This document shows, piece after piece, positions 15,643 to 24,634 of a stretch of DNA of 64,000 nt (positions are counted from its first letter, which is position 1; each line of letters starts with the position of its first letter). The position numbers and the translations under genes are program-made. Under the pieces are notes generated by a model. That model did not search any database. It was not told the origin of the DNA and worked only from the letters and a program-made list of their open reading frames with translations. Source of the DNA: Desulfosporosinus sp. (GTDB lineage Bacteria > Bacillota > Desulfitobacteriia > Desulfitobacteriales > Desulfitobacteriaceae); contig DOPM01000028.1 of the NCBI GenBank assembly GCA_003513495.1, positions 27,389 through 91,388 of the forward strand, given 5' to 3'.

Positions 15643-16302
15643 TCAGATCAATTTTCCAAGTCCGATCAAAATTAATACTGCTCCAGGCAAATATTCCGCT
15701 TTATCTGTCCAATTGACTGGTATTTTGCCAGCCATTTGTTGTCCTAAACGCAACATCATAATCTGGGTCAAAGCTACGATCCCGATAACCGATATCGTCA
15801 TTCCAGCCATTGCCGCACCGATTCCACTAGCAAAAGCATCGACTGCCAGTGCACTCCCCAGCAAGATACTCTCCCGTAAACTAATCACTCCAGAACCATC
15901 AACATCTGCAATATCTGGTGTCTTAAGTACCTGAATAACTAAACCAAAAAAACGTAATTGGAATCGAAATATAGGCTCTAAGGCAGGATTGGGTTGGGCC
16001 ATAGCCATCGCAGGTACCGCTTCCGGAAAACCCTCCTGTTTACGGTTCCAGATTGCTTTCCCAAGCTGAAAAACCCCTAGGGTCAACAAAATTAACGCTC
16101 CCAACAAACGTGCTGGAATTAATTCAAGCCATAACGTTACCCAACCGCCAAAGAGCATGGATATTCCCATTGCCAAAACTGTACACATTGCAATAGCGAT
16201 AAGTGAATTGACTGGTATCCGAATACGGCGTAGTCCATACGCCAATCCGACCCCAAATCCATCCAGACTTAAAGCCACTGCCATAAGTAGAGCTACCCCC
16301 AT
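15643..16302 (-). CDS. ytaF: YtaF-type sporulation membrane protein (MntP-like fold)
   Basis: A 219-residue protein with about six membrane helices in two related halves; each half carries a short Asp-containing motif, SLDGFGVGLAYG near the N terminus and AVDAFASGIGAAM in the second half, as in the Mn2+ exporter MntP. The central cytoplasmic loop has an EF-hand-like DVDGSGVISL, which is typical of YtaF. ATG at 16302 has GGAGGG 10 bases upstream. The ytaF-coaE order is common in spore formers. Transport activity is inferred from fold only. Confidence 0.85.
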   Translation of the reverse strand: MGVALLMAVALSLDGFGVGLAYGLRRIRIPVNSLIAIAMCTVLAMGISMLFGGWVTLWLELIPARLLGALILLTLGVFQLGKAIWNRKQEGFPEAVPAMAMAQPNPALEPIFRFQLRFFGLVIQVLKTPDIADVDGSGVISLRESILLGSALAVDAFASGIGAAMAGMTISVIGIVALTQIMMLRLGQQMAGKIPVNWTDKAEYLPGAVLILIGLGKLI

Positions 16303-16366
16303 AATATGTATCCCTCCATCTTGCGACTTCAGGATAATATATGGAATCAAAGGCTATTTGGTGAAA

Positions 16367-18208
16367 TCAATCATTGCCAGCGATCCATTCTTCTAATACA
16401 CTATCTCTCCTGTGCCTGATCTTTTCACACTCTTCATGAAGCTTCATCGCCAGCTCATAATTAGTATCCGCGCTTGCAAGTTCCTCTTCTAGGGTTTGGA
16501 GAACTTCTTCTAACTGTTCTATTTCCAATTCAAGCTGCTTCATTCTCTTTTTTTCGCGTGCAAGATTACGGCTTTCTTGCTGATCTAAACTACTTGGCTT
16601 TGAACTACCTTCGATGGGAGTAACTTTCATTTCCTCTTGTTGTTTATATTCCTTAAACCCAGTATAATCTCCCTCAAACAGCAATAGCCCTTCAGATTTG
16701 AGTTCCGCAATTTTATTAACAACTTTATCTAGAAAGTAACGATCATGTGAAACCACAAGTACGGTCCCCTCGTACTCCTGAAGAGCTTCTTCCAGTACAC
16801 CACGGGTTTCCGCATCCAAGTGATTCGTCGGTTCATCAAGCAAGAGCAAATTTCCTTGCTCTAGGAAAAGTTTACATAAAGCTAACCGGCTCTTTTCGCC
16901 GCCGCTTAGAACAGATATTAGTTTAAACACATCATCTTTTCTAAAACCATATCGTGCTAGTAAATTTCGTATCTCAGGGTCCTTTAATTTCGAGACATCG
17001 CGGATTTCATCCATAACGTTTCCAGTAGTACCTAGATTCTCGTGTTCCTGTGAATAATAAGCAATTTTTACATTTGCACCTAAACGAATCGTTCCCTTAA
17101 AAGGAACCTGTTGCAGAATCGCCTTAAGTACAGTAGTTTTGCCAATACCATTTTTGCCTAATAAGGCTACTTTATCTCCGCGCCTCAAATCTAATTCAAC
17201 GTTCTTGAAAAGTGTTCGAGAACCAAAAGAAATCGAGAGGTTTTCAATTAAGAGGACTCGGTTGCCGCTTCGCCCTCCATTTCCAAGTGAAATTGAAAGT
17301 CCGTGGTCTACCTTTGTAACCTGAATCGGTTTTATTTTTTGTAACTGGCTTTCACGTCCTCGGGCTTGCTTAGAATTGACTCCAGCCTTATTTCTGCGGA
17401 CATATTCCTCAAGTTTAGCGATCTTATTGGCTAACCGCTCAGCTTCCCGACCTAATGTTTTAACTTCAAGAACTTTCAGCAATTCAAATTCCGAATAGTT
17501 CCCGGTATACCCTTTAAGTCCGCCATTTTCCAGGCAAAAAACACGTGACACGGTACGATCTAAAAAGTATCGGTCATGAGAAACAATCAGCAGGGCCCCA
17601 GGATAATCTCGCAAATATCCTTCAAGCCATTCCATGGCTGCAATATCCAAATGATTCGTAGGTTCATCCAAGATCAAGAGTTCAGGTCCTCGAAGCAAAA
17701 GCTTACATAAGGCTAACCGAGTCTTCTGTCCACCGCTCAACTTCGAGACTTGGGAATTAGTCTCCGCTTCAAGACCTAGCCCTGCTAATATTCTTCGGAC
17801 TAAAGCTTCTAAAGCGTAACCCCCCTGGCGCTCAAATGATTCAGTTAAGACTGCATACTGCTCCATGATTTTCTCACTAGGCGTAGAAGCCATCTTATCC
17901 TCTAACTCACGCAGTTGTTCCTGCATTTGCAATAGATCCGCTCGTTCCTGGATTACGCACTCAAAAACGCTCCCCTCGTCCTCCACAACCGGAGTCTGAG
18001 GAAGATAACCATAGGAACCTAAAATTTGAACTTCTCCACTTTCTAAGCGCACATCTCCTAAACAAGCTCGAATAAGGGTTGTTTTACCCGCTCCATTTGG
18101 ACCGACCAAAGCAGCCTTTTCTCCATTTTCCAAAGTAAAACTAATCCGCCGAAACAGCGGCTCACCTGATATATCAACGCCACAATCCCGGCAAAATAAA
18201 ACACTCAT
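16367..18208 (-). CDS. ABC-F family ATPase
   Basis: A soluble protein of about 613 residues with two ABC cassettes: Walker A GPNGAGKTT and GKNGIGKTT, signatures LSGGQKTRLAL and LSGGEKSRLAL, and LLILDEPTNHLD/LLLDEPTNHLD. A linker with a charged coiled coil lies between them, and a long coiled coil closes the protein. ABC-F proteins act on ribosomes, in translation or antibiotic protection; the subtype looks like housekeeping YdiF. The start at 18208 matches the family N terminus; an ATG 19 codons upstream at 18265 is possible and neither has a strong ribosome site. Confidence 0.9.
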   Translation of the reverse strand: MSVLFCRDCGVDISGEPLFRRISFTLENGEKAALVGPNGAGKTTLIRACLGDVRLESGEVQILGSYGYLPQTPVVEDEGSVFECVIQERADLLQMQEQLRELEDKMASTPSEKIMEQYAVLTESFERQGGYALEALVRRILAGLGLEAETNSQVSKLSGGQKTRLALCKLLLRGPELLILDEPTNHLDIAAMEWLEGYLRDYPGALLIVSHDRYFLDRTVSRVFCLENGGLKGYTGNYSEFELLKVLEVKTLGREAERLANKIAKLEEYVRRNKAGVNSKQARGRESQLQKIKPIQVTKVDHGLSISLGNGGRSGNRVLLIENLSISFGSRTLFKNVELDLRRGDKVALLGKNGIGKTTVLKAILQQVPFKGTIRLGANVKIAYYSQEHENLGTTGNVMDEIRDVSKLKDPEIRNLLARYGFRKDDVFKLISVLSGGEKSRLALCKLFLEQGNLLLLDEPTNHLDAETRGVLEEALQEYEGTVLVVSHDRYFLDKVVNKIAELKSEGLLLFEGDYTGFKEYKQQEEMKVTPIEGSSKPSSLDQQESRNLAREKKRMKQLELEIEQLEEVLQTLEEELASADTNYELAMKLHEECEKIRHRRDSVLEEWIAGND

Positions 18209-18347
18209 TTCTCTAGATAGCCCCTTTATTTTCAGTGGAAGCAAGGGCGGTTCTCTTGATTCCATGTTATATCCGCTTAGTTGCCTCTAAATTTAATAAT
18301 ATCACACACGCTGTTCTCAAACAAACACATAAAGTTACATCTATTTT

Positions 18348-18761
18348 CTATTGCACTTTTAAATTTTTGTAGTTAATAAGTAAGAGCATCTCAATTAATA
18401 CACCGATCCCGATTCCAATAGCGTAAGAAATCAAATCCCTCCACAAAAATCCGTAACCTAAAACTAGTCCGCCAAGCCTGGTTGCCCTTAATGAATCAAC
18501 CCATGGAGAATGGTACAATTGACTAATTTCAATAGCAAAAGAAAAAAGCAACGCAGCCACCGCAATCCATCTTGTTTCTCGACTCCTGAATAGAAGACCA
18601 CACAAGAAAAAAACCATGAGTGCCCATAAAGCATCACCTAAATATAGGTTAATCCAATCCGAAAGGTATATTGAAAAACGTCTAGAACATAAACCTAGGG
18701 TCACAACAATGATAACTAGGAAAGAATAATTGATCATATGTCTCTTAGGTAACAAAAACAA
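18348..18761 (-). CDS. DUF2809 family membrane protein
   Basis: A 137-residue protein with four membrane helices. It matches DUF2809 by GLCSRRF near the N terminus, YLGDALWALMVFF, and FAIEISQLYHSPW followed by RATRLGGLVLG. The family has unknown function. Start is TTG at 18761 with GGAGAGG upstream. Its start lies within the end of a short leftward ORF (18734-18910), which is probably a decayed neighbour. Confidence 0.75.
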   Translation of the reverse strand: MFLLPKRHMINYSFLVIIVVTLGLCSRRFSIYLSDWINLYLGDALWALMVFFLCGLLFRSRETRWIAVAALLFSFAIEISQLYHSPWVDSLRATRLGGLVLGYGFLWRDLISYAIGIGIGVLIEMLLLINYKNLKVQ

Positions 18762-18910
18762 GTCATTTCCTCTCCTGGAGATTTTTTTTGATATTGGGCC
18801 ATAACAAGGAAAAACATACCCAGAATGAATCGCCCGACATTAGGATTTTTCAAACTAATTCCCAACATAACAAGAGAAAATAGAATTCCGGTTACTATGG
18901 GACCTAACAT
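18734..18910 (-). pseudogene. Truncated small membrane protein remnant
   Basis: A 58-codon frame, MLGPIVTGILFSLVMLGISL onward, with two hydrophobic segments separated by KNPNVGR. The pattern resembles the first third of a family of four-helix membrane proteins, and it then runs into the start region of the DUF2809 gene and stops. GGAGGG lies about 11 bases before the ATG. I read it as a 3'-deleted gene; an intact two-helix protein cannot be excluded. Confidence 0.4.
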
Positions 18911-19019
18911 ATCAAGTTAACCCTCCAATAATAGTATTAACTCCACCAGTTAGCATATTTTCTAGATTAGGGAATATTCAAATTCATATGATTCAGGGAG
19001 TTTAGGCATAAATTAAGTA

Positions 19020-19495
19020 TTATTGCAATTCATATAAAGCTTTTTCATAGTCCTTAACAAAATAACGTTTGCCCTTATTGATCACTATATGCCCTTCCAT
19101 CTCCAATAACATCCTCTGATGTTCAATTCCCCCAGGATACTTTGGATTTAATTCTCCATCTTTTTTCAAAGTTCGCCAATATGGAGTGATTTCTCCGCTT
19201 TCTGAATTCTGGCTTTCTTGGGACGCATTTGCAGCAAGGTTAATAAAAATTCCGGCTGTAAGATGACAAGTGAAGTCAGCATCATGTTTCTTCGCTAGAT
19301 ATGCTCTAATTTCGTTTGAAGTAATGATTCTACCTTTAGGAATTCTCTTCATTACCTCATCATATTCGATAGGGGCGCTATTAGCATATTACCACAGCCG
19401 AAACGCTTCGCCATGCTATTGTCAAAGCCTATGAATTCGGTCTTTGGCAAATCTCCTGAATTATTTAGTTTCTCGGTATACGTTTTTTTGACCAT
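19020..19495 (-). pseudogene. Alkyltransferase-like (MGMT family) gene with a single-base frameshift
   Basis: The ATG at 19495 with AGGAGGAG upstream reads MVKKTYTEKLNNSGDLPK to GNMLIAP, then goes out of frame and stops. The next frame picks up IEYDEVMKRIPKGRIITSNE and continues to the normal end of an MGMT-family DNA-binding domain (WRTLKKDGELNPKYPGG, then a LEMEGH). One C missing from the run read as GGGG on the plus strand at 19372-19375 explains it. The usual active-site PCHR is PYWR here, so even when intact it would be a non-enzymatic alkyltransferase-like protein. The 110-codon 3' part could be translated from an internal ATG. A base-calling error is possible. Confidence 0.8.
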
Positions 19496-19699
19496 AGAAA
19501 CTCCTCCTAAAAATTCGGATTTTCAAAGAGTTCATTAATTTAATCTCCATCCATAAGAGAATCTATGAATATATCATACCATATTTTGGAGCGACTCGAT
19601 CCTGCGAATCCTCAAGATTCTTCGGACATTAAACGAGTGAGGTATAAAAAAACTAAAATATACCAATAATAAAGAAAATAGAATAAGGGAGGCATTATA

Positions 19700-19915
19700 A
19701 TGAATTGGTTATCAAAAGCCGCTTTAATACTTGTAATTATCGGAGCTATCAACTGGTTGCTAGTCGGTGTCTTTCAATGGGACCTTGTCACTTCTCTTTT
19801 CGGTGGAGATACATTTAGAGCCTCATCTGGGTTAAGCAGGATAATTTATTCACTAGTTGGTATAGCAGGCATTTACTCTTTATCTTTCCTTTTTACAAAT
19901 AATGACGTTAAGTAA
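19700..19915 (+). CDS. DUF378 small membrane protein
   Basis: A 71-residue protein of the DUF378 (YuzA) family: two membrane helices with the conserved IIGAINWLLVGVF in the first, and a second helix YSLVGIAGIYSLSFL. GGGAGGCATTATA precedes the ATG. It is monocistronic and has a terminator. Function unknown; common in Firmicutes, often in spore formers. Confidence 0.88.
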   Translation: MNWLSKAALILVIIGAINWLLVGVFQWDLVTSLFGGDTFRASSGLSRIIYSLVGIAGIYSLSFLFTNNDVK

Positions 19916-19947
19916 AATTATTAAGATTTGTTCATAATAACTTAGAC

Positions 19948-19980
19948 GGAACTCTTACTTTCGGAAGGGTTCCTTTTCTT
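19948..19980 (+). terminator. Terminator after the DUF378 gene
   Basis: GGAAC near 19948 pairs with GTTCC near 19968 with inner CTT/AAG pairing, followed by TTTTCTT. Confidence 0.6.
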
Positions 19981-20083
19981 ATCGTTTAGGCCCAATTAAA
20001 GTTGTTCTAAACTATAGGCTTAGCGTACCAACCGTTTTCATTATGGCTAAGTGTCGAAACCCTCAGGTGTACCGACGCCCTTT

Positions 20084-20731
20084 TTAGCTAATCTTTTGGG
20101 CATAAACGAACATGTCTACTGTTGTTGTGCCGTCGCTTTCAGGATATAAATCTCGTTGAATTTGCAGTATCTCTAAATCATTCTTTACCAGTATTTGTCT
20201 AATGAAATCTTCCGAGTAGTAGTTGAAGAATATGTAGTCATTAGGACTAAAACTAGTTGTTTCGAAACCCGACTTTGAACCTTCCATACAACTTAAATAT
20301 AGGAAACCACCCTTACTTAATACTTGACCTATATCGTCAACCAGTTTCTCAGCTTCCTCATTTGATAAATGGGGTAGGCAAAAAGACGCTATGACAGCAT
20401 CATACACCTTCCCCTTTAAATTCATGTCTCTAATATCTCCAACAAGGAAGTTGACCTTTGGAGAATGTACATTTGCCCGTGCACGATTAATCATCTGTCT
20501 AGAAAGGTCGATACCTAAGATCTCAAATCCCTTATTGGCTTCGACCAGGAGCTTTGCAGTATTTCCGGGACCACATCCGACATCTAAAACCTTTGCTCTG
20601 GGCAATAGAATATTGCAGAATCCCTCTAATTTAGTCTTGTAACTCTCGAAATTCATGAACTTGTTTTGATATGAATCCGCATGCTTATCGTATGTCTCTA
20701 TAGTCCTCTTCGTTTTATCCAAATATGTCAC
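20084..20731 (-). CDS. SAM-dependent class I methyltransferase
   Basis: A 215-residue Rossmann methyltransferase. Motif I is KVLDVGCGPGNTAKLL (about 46-61), followed by ILGIDLS (motif II) and FLVGDIRDMNL (motif III). The YDKHADSYQNKF N terminus resembles UbiE/Coq5-like enzymes acting on small molecules. GTG at 20731 follows AAAGGT; TTG three codons on is an alternative. It lies 38 bases after an AAA ATPase gene on the same strand. Substrate unknown. Confidence 0.85.
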   Translation of the reverse strand: MTYLDKTKRTIETYDKHADSYQNKFMNFESYKTKLEGFCNILLPRAKVLDVGCGPGNTAKLLVEANKGFEILGIDLSRQMINRARANVHSPKVNFLVGDIRDMNLKGKVYDAVIASFCLPHLSNEEAEKLVDDIGQVLSKGGFLYLSCMEGSKSGFETTSFSPNDYIFFNYYSEDFIRQILVKNDLEILQIQRDLYPESDGTTTVDMFVYAQKIS

Positions 20732-20769
20732 ACCTTTCCAACATAGTGTATAACTTCTCGAAGGTTTGC

Positions 20770-21495
20770 CTACTCTTCGAAGAGTTTCCGCAAATAACGA
20801 CCTCTATTTTCCAAAAAACCTCTGGTAATCTGATAATGCGAAGTATTTTCATAAGTCGTCTGAGAGATCGGTGAAGTATCGAAATCGAGAATCTGTGCAC
20901 CTGGGTAAGCCAAAATAATTGGAGAATGCGTCGCAATAATAAACTGGGATTGACTGTCTTGTTCTAAATCCCTTATGATCCTCAACAAAGTGAGTTGACG
21001 AGCTGGAGAAAGAGCAGCCTCTGGTTCATCTAATAGATAGATCCCTTGTTTTCCAAACCTATTTACGAATAGAGATAAGAAGGATTCTCCATGTGATTGT
21101 TTATGTAGCGATTTTCCACCATATGGCTCATATGCAGATGGGCCGAGACTATCAATATGAGATGCAAAGTTGTATAGGCTTTCGGCCCTAAGAAAAAAAC
21201 CATTCGCGATTTTCGGTGCCCAGGAAAGCCTTATGAAATCACCTAAAGCTGATTCAGCGGAATGGACTTCATAAAAGTTATTCTTACTTCCACCAGCCGT
21301 ATTGAAATCACATTTAAAGGCAATAGCTTCAAGGAGCGTCGATTTTCCAGACCCGTTCTCACCTACAAAAAAAGTAACACTTTTGTTAAACTCTATCGTT
21401 TCCAATCTCTGAAACGCATTTATAGAGAATGGGTAGACCTTGTGACTTGGAATCCTTTCATTTAAAAAAATCAATCTTCGCAAAAACATTCTCAT
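20770..21495 (-). CDS. AAA-family ATPase (AAA15/21, SMC-like)
   Basis: A 241-residue compact ABC-type ATPase: Walker A GENGSGKST at about 45-53, an ABC-signature-like SHGESFLSLF near 133, Walker B IYLLDEPEAALSP near 153, and a switch histidine in IIATHSPI. Single proteins of this kind are often predicted as ATPases of unknown process; some members are OLD-like defence ATPases but no nuclease domain or partner is present here. A terminator-like hairpin GCAAGGGC-TAA-GCCCTTGC lies upstream at 21513-21531. Confidence 0.82.
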   Translation of the reverse strand: MRMFLRRLIFLNERIPSHKVYPFSINAFQRLETIEFNKSVTFFVGENGSGKSTLLEAIAFKCDFNTAGGSKNNFYEVHSAESALGDFIRLSWAPKIANGFFLRAESLYNFASHIDSLGPSAYEPYGGKSLHKQSHGESFLSLFVNRFGKQGIYLLDEPEAALSPARQLTLLRIIRDLEQDSQSQFIIATHSPIILAYPGAQILDFDTSPISQTTYENTSHYQITRGFLENRGRYLRKLFEE

Positions 21496-21573
21496 TCTCT
21501 CCCATCTTTACTCGCAAGGGCTAAGCCCTTGCTATTACCGCACAAACCAAGGAAGCCTGACTCAAAGTTATGA

Positions 21574-21596
21574 GAAATGCCTTTTATTCGAAGGCA
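21574..21596 (-). terminator. Terminator after the DTW gene
   Basis: On the minus strand TGCCTT-CGAATAA-AAGGCA followed by TTTCTC, immediately after the stop. Confidence 0.6.
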
Positions 21597-22226
21597 CTAT
21601 TCTTTAGGCAAATGAGAGCTTACACCTGCTTGATAATGTTTCAAAAACATACTAAAGTATTTCTCGCAGGTTTGTTGCTCTTCAATCTCTCCAACCATTC
21701 TTAAAATTTCCATCGCCGCCTCAAGGGTACAAAGTGTTCCTTCGACCCTGCCTCTTCGTAGAACAAACTTAGTTTGATAATCCGGGGTTATTGAGACTAT
21801 AGGAATATCCTTTAAATACTCGCTCTTTCGAACTATCTTTCTAGCTTCCTTCCATGTACCATCTATTAGAATAAATGCGCTTCCTAGATTCAAATAATCT
21901 ACAGTTCTATTAGTTGAAGATTCCTCATCTTCGGGAAATAGTAGAAAGATTTTACCTTTATAAGAATTAATATTTTCTAATAGCCCTATTGGTGGGCTGG
22001 TACGTTCCCATAAAAAAATTTCGGTTGAGGCTGGGTTTATTAACTCGAGCAATCTTCCTGTACTAGATGGTCGGTAAAATTCCCTTTTACTGGCTAAAAT
22101 CCAAAACTTTGACTTTGTTGCTATCGGACTCACTTGATTACAAATACAAGTCAATGTGGGTAACCCACACTTATTGCAACTTTCATATAATCTTGTGATC
22201 TGCTTTACCTTAAAATCATTTGCCAA
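21597..22226 (-). CDS. DTW-domain protein (tRNA aminocarboxypropyltransferase family)
   Basis: A 209-residue SPOUT-like protein. The signature DGTW (LIDGTWKEARKIVRKS) is near residue 122, preceded by LLFPEDE and followed by LRRGRVEGTLCTLEAA, which are the family blocks. An N-terminal cysteine set (CNKCGLPTLTCIC) suggests a zinc site, as in TapT enzymes that add an acp group to uridine of tRNA. The start is TTG with AAGGAG upstream. tRNA modification is inferred from the family. Confidence 0.85.
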   Translation of the reverse strand: MANDFKVKQITRLYESCNKCGLPTLTCICNQVSPIATKSKFWILASKREFYRPSSTGRLLELINPASTEIFLWERTSPPIGLLENINSYKGKIFLLFPEDEESSTNRTVDYLNLGSAFILIDGTWKEARKIVRKSEYLKDIPIVSITPDYQTKFVLRRGRVEGTLCTLEAAMEILRMVGEIEEQQTCEKYFSMFLKHYQAGVSSHLPKE

Positions 22227-22343
22227 CCTTGCATACTCCTTGCTATGTGCTTAACGCGTTCTGAGGGTTCCAGAAGTCTGGTTACTAGATTCATGCTAAA
22301 CAAATTAGTAATATTCATTTGCAGTTAGTACAATGTAAAATAA

Positions 22344-22547
22344 TTAGTCGCTTATTTCGATTCCGTATTTGATTCTGTAAAAAATGCAAATCCAAATTGT
22401 AGATAAGATAGTTAAAACCATAAATGGGATTTCAACAAGATAGTAAGTAATCGCTACTTCACCGATAGAAGTAAAGTTATAATGATAAATTGAGTCTAAA
22501 CAAAACGTATAACCTCTCGATTTATACATTCTGTACATTCTGGTCAT
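22344..22547 (-). CDS. Doubtful small membrane ORF
   Basis: A 67-codon frame with one clear membrane helix near the C terminus (IPFMVLTILSTIWICIFY) and a hydrophilic N terminus. No good ribosome site is seen before the ATG and no family is recognised. It diverges from the toxin-antitoxin pair, with which it shares the upstream region. It may be non-coding. Confidence 0.3.
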   Translation of the reverse strand: MTRMYRMYKSRGYTFCLDSIYHYNFTSIGEVAITYYLVEIPFMVLTILSTIWICIFYRIKYGIEISD

Positions 22548-22600
22548 ACTGTACGTAAGTTATTGCATATGATATTATTGGAGGTGAGGGAGGAATGACT

Positions 22601-23020
22601 ATGTTGACTGAATTACAATTTACTGAGGCAAGGAGTCAATTTTCATCCCTGTATGACTCTGTCTTCAACTCTTTTAACCCTGCAATTGTAAAAAGAAAAC
22701 ACACTGAACAAGTTGCAATGCTTCGAGTTGATCTGCTCAAGATGGTACTAGAAGACTACAAATTAATTCCTGAAATTATTCAAGAAGACGATGGATCAAT
22801 AACACTTGCTCTTGATGCTCTTGAGATTTATGTTAATAACTCAACATTAGAGTTAGCCGCAAAGGACTTGGTCGAAGACATTAAACTATATGCCCAAGAT
22901 TATTCAAACCGTTCCCAATTATTTCTTAATGCCCCAAACCGAACACACCATTTCCCATATGTATTGAGAATTATGCTATGTGAAAACGACGAAGAAATCC
23001 GTACTTTGATAGGATCGTAA
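22601..23020 (+). CDS. Antitoxin-like protein with a Phd/YefM-type N terminus
   Basis: A 139-residue protein. The first 50 or so residues (TELQFTEARSQFSSLYDSVF, then an AMLRVDLLKMVL strand-helix) match the Phd/YefM antitoxin fold. The remainder (DDGSITLALDALEIYV, then a helical region) is unlike Phd and recalls the partner-binding part of HicB. The ATG at 22601 lies six bases after GGGAGGA; one two codons earlier abuts it. A HicA-like gene follows by three bases, so this is the antitoxin by position and fold. Family assignment is tentative. Confidence 0.65.
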   Translation: MLTELQFTEARSQFSSLYDSVFNSFNPAIVKRKHTEQVAMLRVDLLKMVLEDYKLIPEIIQEDDGSITLALDALEIYVNNSTLELAAKDLVEDIKLYAQDYSNRSQLFLNAPNRTHHFPYVLRIMLCENDEEIRTLIGS

Positions 23021-23023
23021 GCT

Positions 23024-23248
23024 ATGGCACCAAAGTTTGGAGATTTGAAACGTTATTGCGAGAAGAATGGTTGGGTTATGGCTCGTAACACGGATCATTG
23101 GTACTACGAAAAAGTCCTGAATGATGGAACCCTTCTACGAACAAAAATAAGCCATGCCGTTAGTAAAGAGATTCCTAAGAATCTATGGGATAGAATTCTT
23201 CGCAAACAACTTCATAAAAGTGAGAAAGACTTTTGGAAAGGACTTTAA
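23024..23248 (+). CDS. HicA-like mRNA interferase toxin
   Basis: A 74-residue basic protein with the small double-stranded-RNA-binding-like layout of HicA: an N-terminal helix DLKRYCEKNGWV, a His in TDHWYYEK (H25) and a second in KISHAVSKEIP (H44), then a C-terminal helix LWDRILRKQL. In HicA the conserved catalytic His follows a G-S pair; here the pair is replaced by T-D, so it is a divergent member. It begins three bases after the antitoxin, probably by coupling. Activity as an RNase is inferred. The following 350 bases hold no gene that I can see. Confidence 0.65.
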   Translation: MAPKFGDLKRYCEKNGWVMARNTDHWYYEKVLNDGTLLRTKISHAVSKEIPKNLWDRILRKQLHKSEKDFWKGL

Positions 23249-23597
23249 CTAGTCTTGAAGAAGGTCTTTTTTTATGACCCGAAAGCCAAATTCGATAGGG
23301 ACATTTCACTTAACGTTTAAGAATTTGCGCCGCGTTATACATTAAGACCCAGACTCCAGTTGATCATACAAGACTTCGAAAGTAACAGTTTTCTAGTAAC
23401 TCTGCAGTTCAGCGAGCATTTAAGGGTTCTCGGGCACTTCGTTTAATCAAATGACATATATATATTCATCAAATAACTTACACCAAAACTATATGTAATG
23501 GCAACTCACTCAAAATGCTTTTAATTTAATTAGTCGTCGCCTGACTGTTCAAATAACTTAAGTCTTCACTTCATTGAAGCCTCTATTTCATATTTCA

Positions 23598-23705
23598 TAG
23601 CCGAAGAATCTTGACTTCTAAACTATTTCACACAAGGTTAAAGATCCTTCGCTGAGCTCAGGATGACATGAGTGAAAGAGGACCCTAAAGTTATACTTTC
23701 TGATT
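23598..23705 (+). repeat. Dispersed repeat, copy B
   Basis: Contains GATCCTTCGCTGAGCTCAGG, then ATGAGTGAAAGAGGACCC and CTAAAGTTATA shared with copies A and C. It abuts the mutM terminator. Confidence 0.85.
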
Positions 23706-23710
23706 CGTCA

Positions 23711-23741
23711 AAAAAGCTAGGGGTTTCCCCCTAGCTTTAAA
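23711..23741. terminator. mutM-polA operon terminator
   Basis: AAAGCTAGGGG pairs with CCCCTAGCTTT around TTTC; on the minus strand it runs into TTTTTTGACG, the correct orientation to end mutM. Confidence 0.88.
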
Positions 23742-23803
23742 TCCATTCTTAAACAACTCCTGACCTGGATGGATTGCAAAAAACCGCAAACTGTCTTATC
23801 AGT

Positions 23804-24625
23804 CTACTTCTGACATCTAAAACAATATACCGTCGTACGACCTGCCAGACGAATGCGTTCTAGCGTCTGCCCACAGGCCTTGCAGGGTTCCCCGCCCCGC
23901 CCGTACACTTGTAGGGCCTGTTCAAAGGATCCTTTTTCTCCATTGGCATCCCGATAATCCCGAAAAGAAGTGCCCTGAGCATCGATTCCTGCTTGAAGCA
24001 CATTTTTAATAGCGCCATGGAGTCTTAAGATTTCCTCCTCCGTTAAGGTGTCTACTCTTCGTTCAGGAGATATTCCTGCCTGAAAAAGAGATTCATCAAC
24101 ATAAATGTTACCCAAACCTGCCAGGACGTGCTGATCGAGCAAGGCTGCTTTTATAGAGAGTGTTTTCTTCCCAAAACGTTCTTTCAAAACTTCGGGTGTG
24201 AATTCTGACTGCAAGGGCTCAGGACCTAGTTTACACAAGGATGATCCACTAATACACAGCGGAGTGGGTATGGCCTGAATACGTCCAAATTTCCGCACAT
24301 CTGAAAAATGTACTTCTCCATGTTCCAATCGAAATACTACGTGAGTATGCTTCTCTGGTTCTTGGCTTTCGGTGTAGTAATTCAAGCGCCCGGTCATCCT
24401 CATATGCGCTATTAATGTTAAATCTTCATCCAAGCGAATTAAAAGGTATTTACCACGGCGGTCTATGGTTTTGATTTTCCGTCCGGTGACTAAAGCCTCA
24501 AACGTCTGGTTTTCCCAACCACAGACTGCAGAGGACCAGATAAGTCTAACTTCTTTAATCTCTAAACCAATAACGTGCTGGGCTAATGTCCTTCGAATCG
24601 TTTCGACTTCAGGTAGTTCTGGCAT
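23804..24625 (-). CDS. mutM: Formamidopyrimidine-DNA glycosylase
   Basis: Excises oxidised purines (8-oxoguanine, FaPy) and cleaves the strand. The 273-residue product starts PELPEVETIRR, whose Pro and Glu are catalytic after removal of Met, has LLDQHVLAGLGNIYVDE in the middle helix-two-turn-helix, and ends with the zinc finger CKACGQTLERIRLAGRTTVY CFRCQ. It is 9 bases after polA, and together they form a repair-replication operon. Confidence 0.95.
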   Translation of the reverse strand: MPELPEVETIRRTLAQHVIGLEIKEVRLIWSSAVCGWENQTFEALVTGRKIKTIDRRGKYLLIRLDEDLTLIAHMRMTGRLNYYTESQEPEKHTHVVFRLEHGEVHFSDVRKFGRIQAIPTPLCISGSSLCKLGPEPLQSEFTPEVLKERFGKKTLSIKAALLDQHVLAGLGNIYVDESLFQAGISPERRVDTLTEEEILRLHGAIKNVLQAGIDAQGTSFRDYRDANGEKGSFEQALQVYGRGGEPCKACGQTLERIRLAGRTTVYCFRCQK

Positions 24626-24634
24626 GTTCTTTCC

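Noticed and set aside
20084..21495. Methyltransferase plus AAA ATPase as a defence system
   Set aside because: The methyltransferase is of the small-molecule type, there is no nuclease or target-recognition gene, and the intergenic gap is ordinary.
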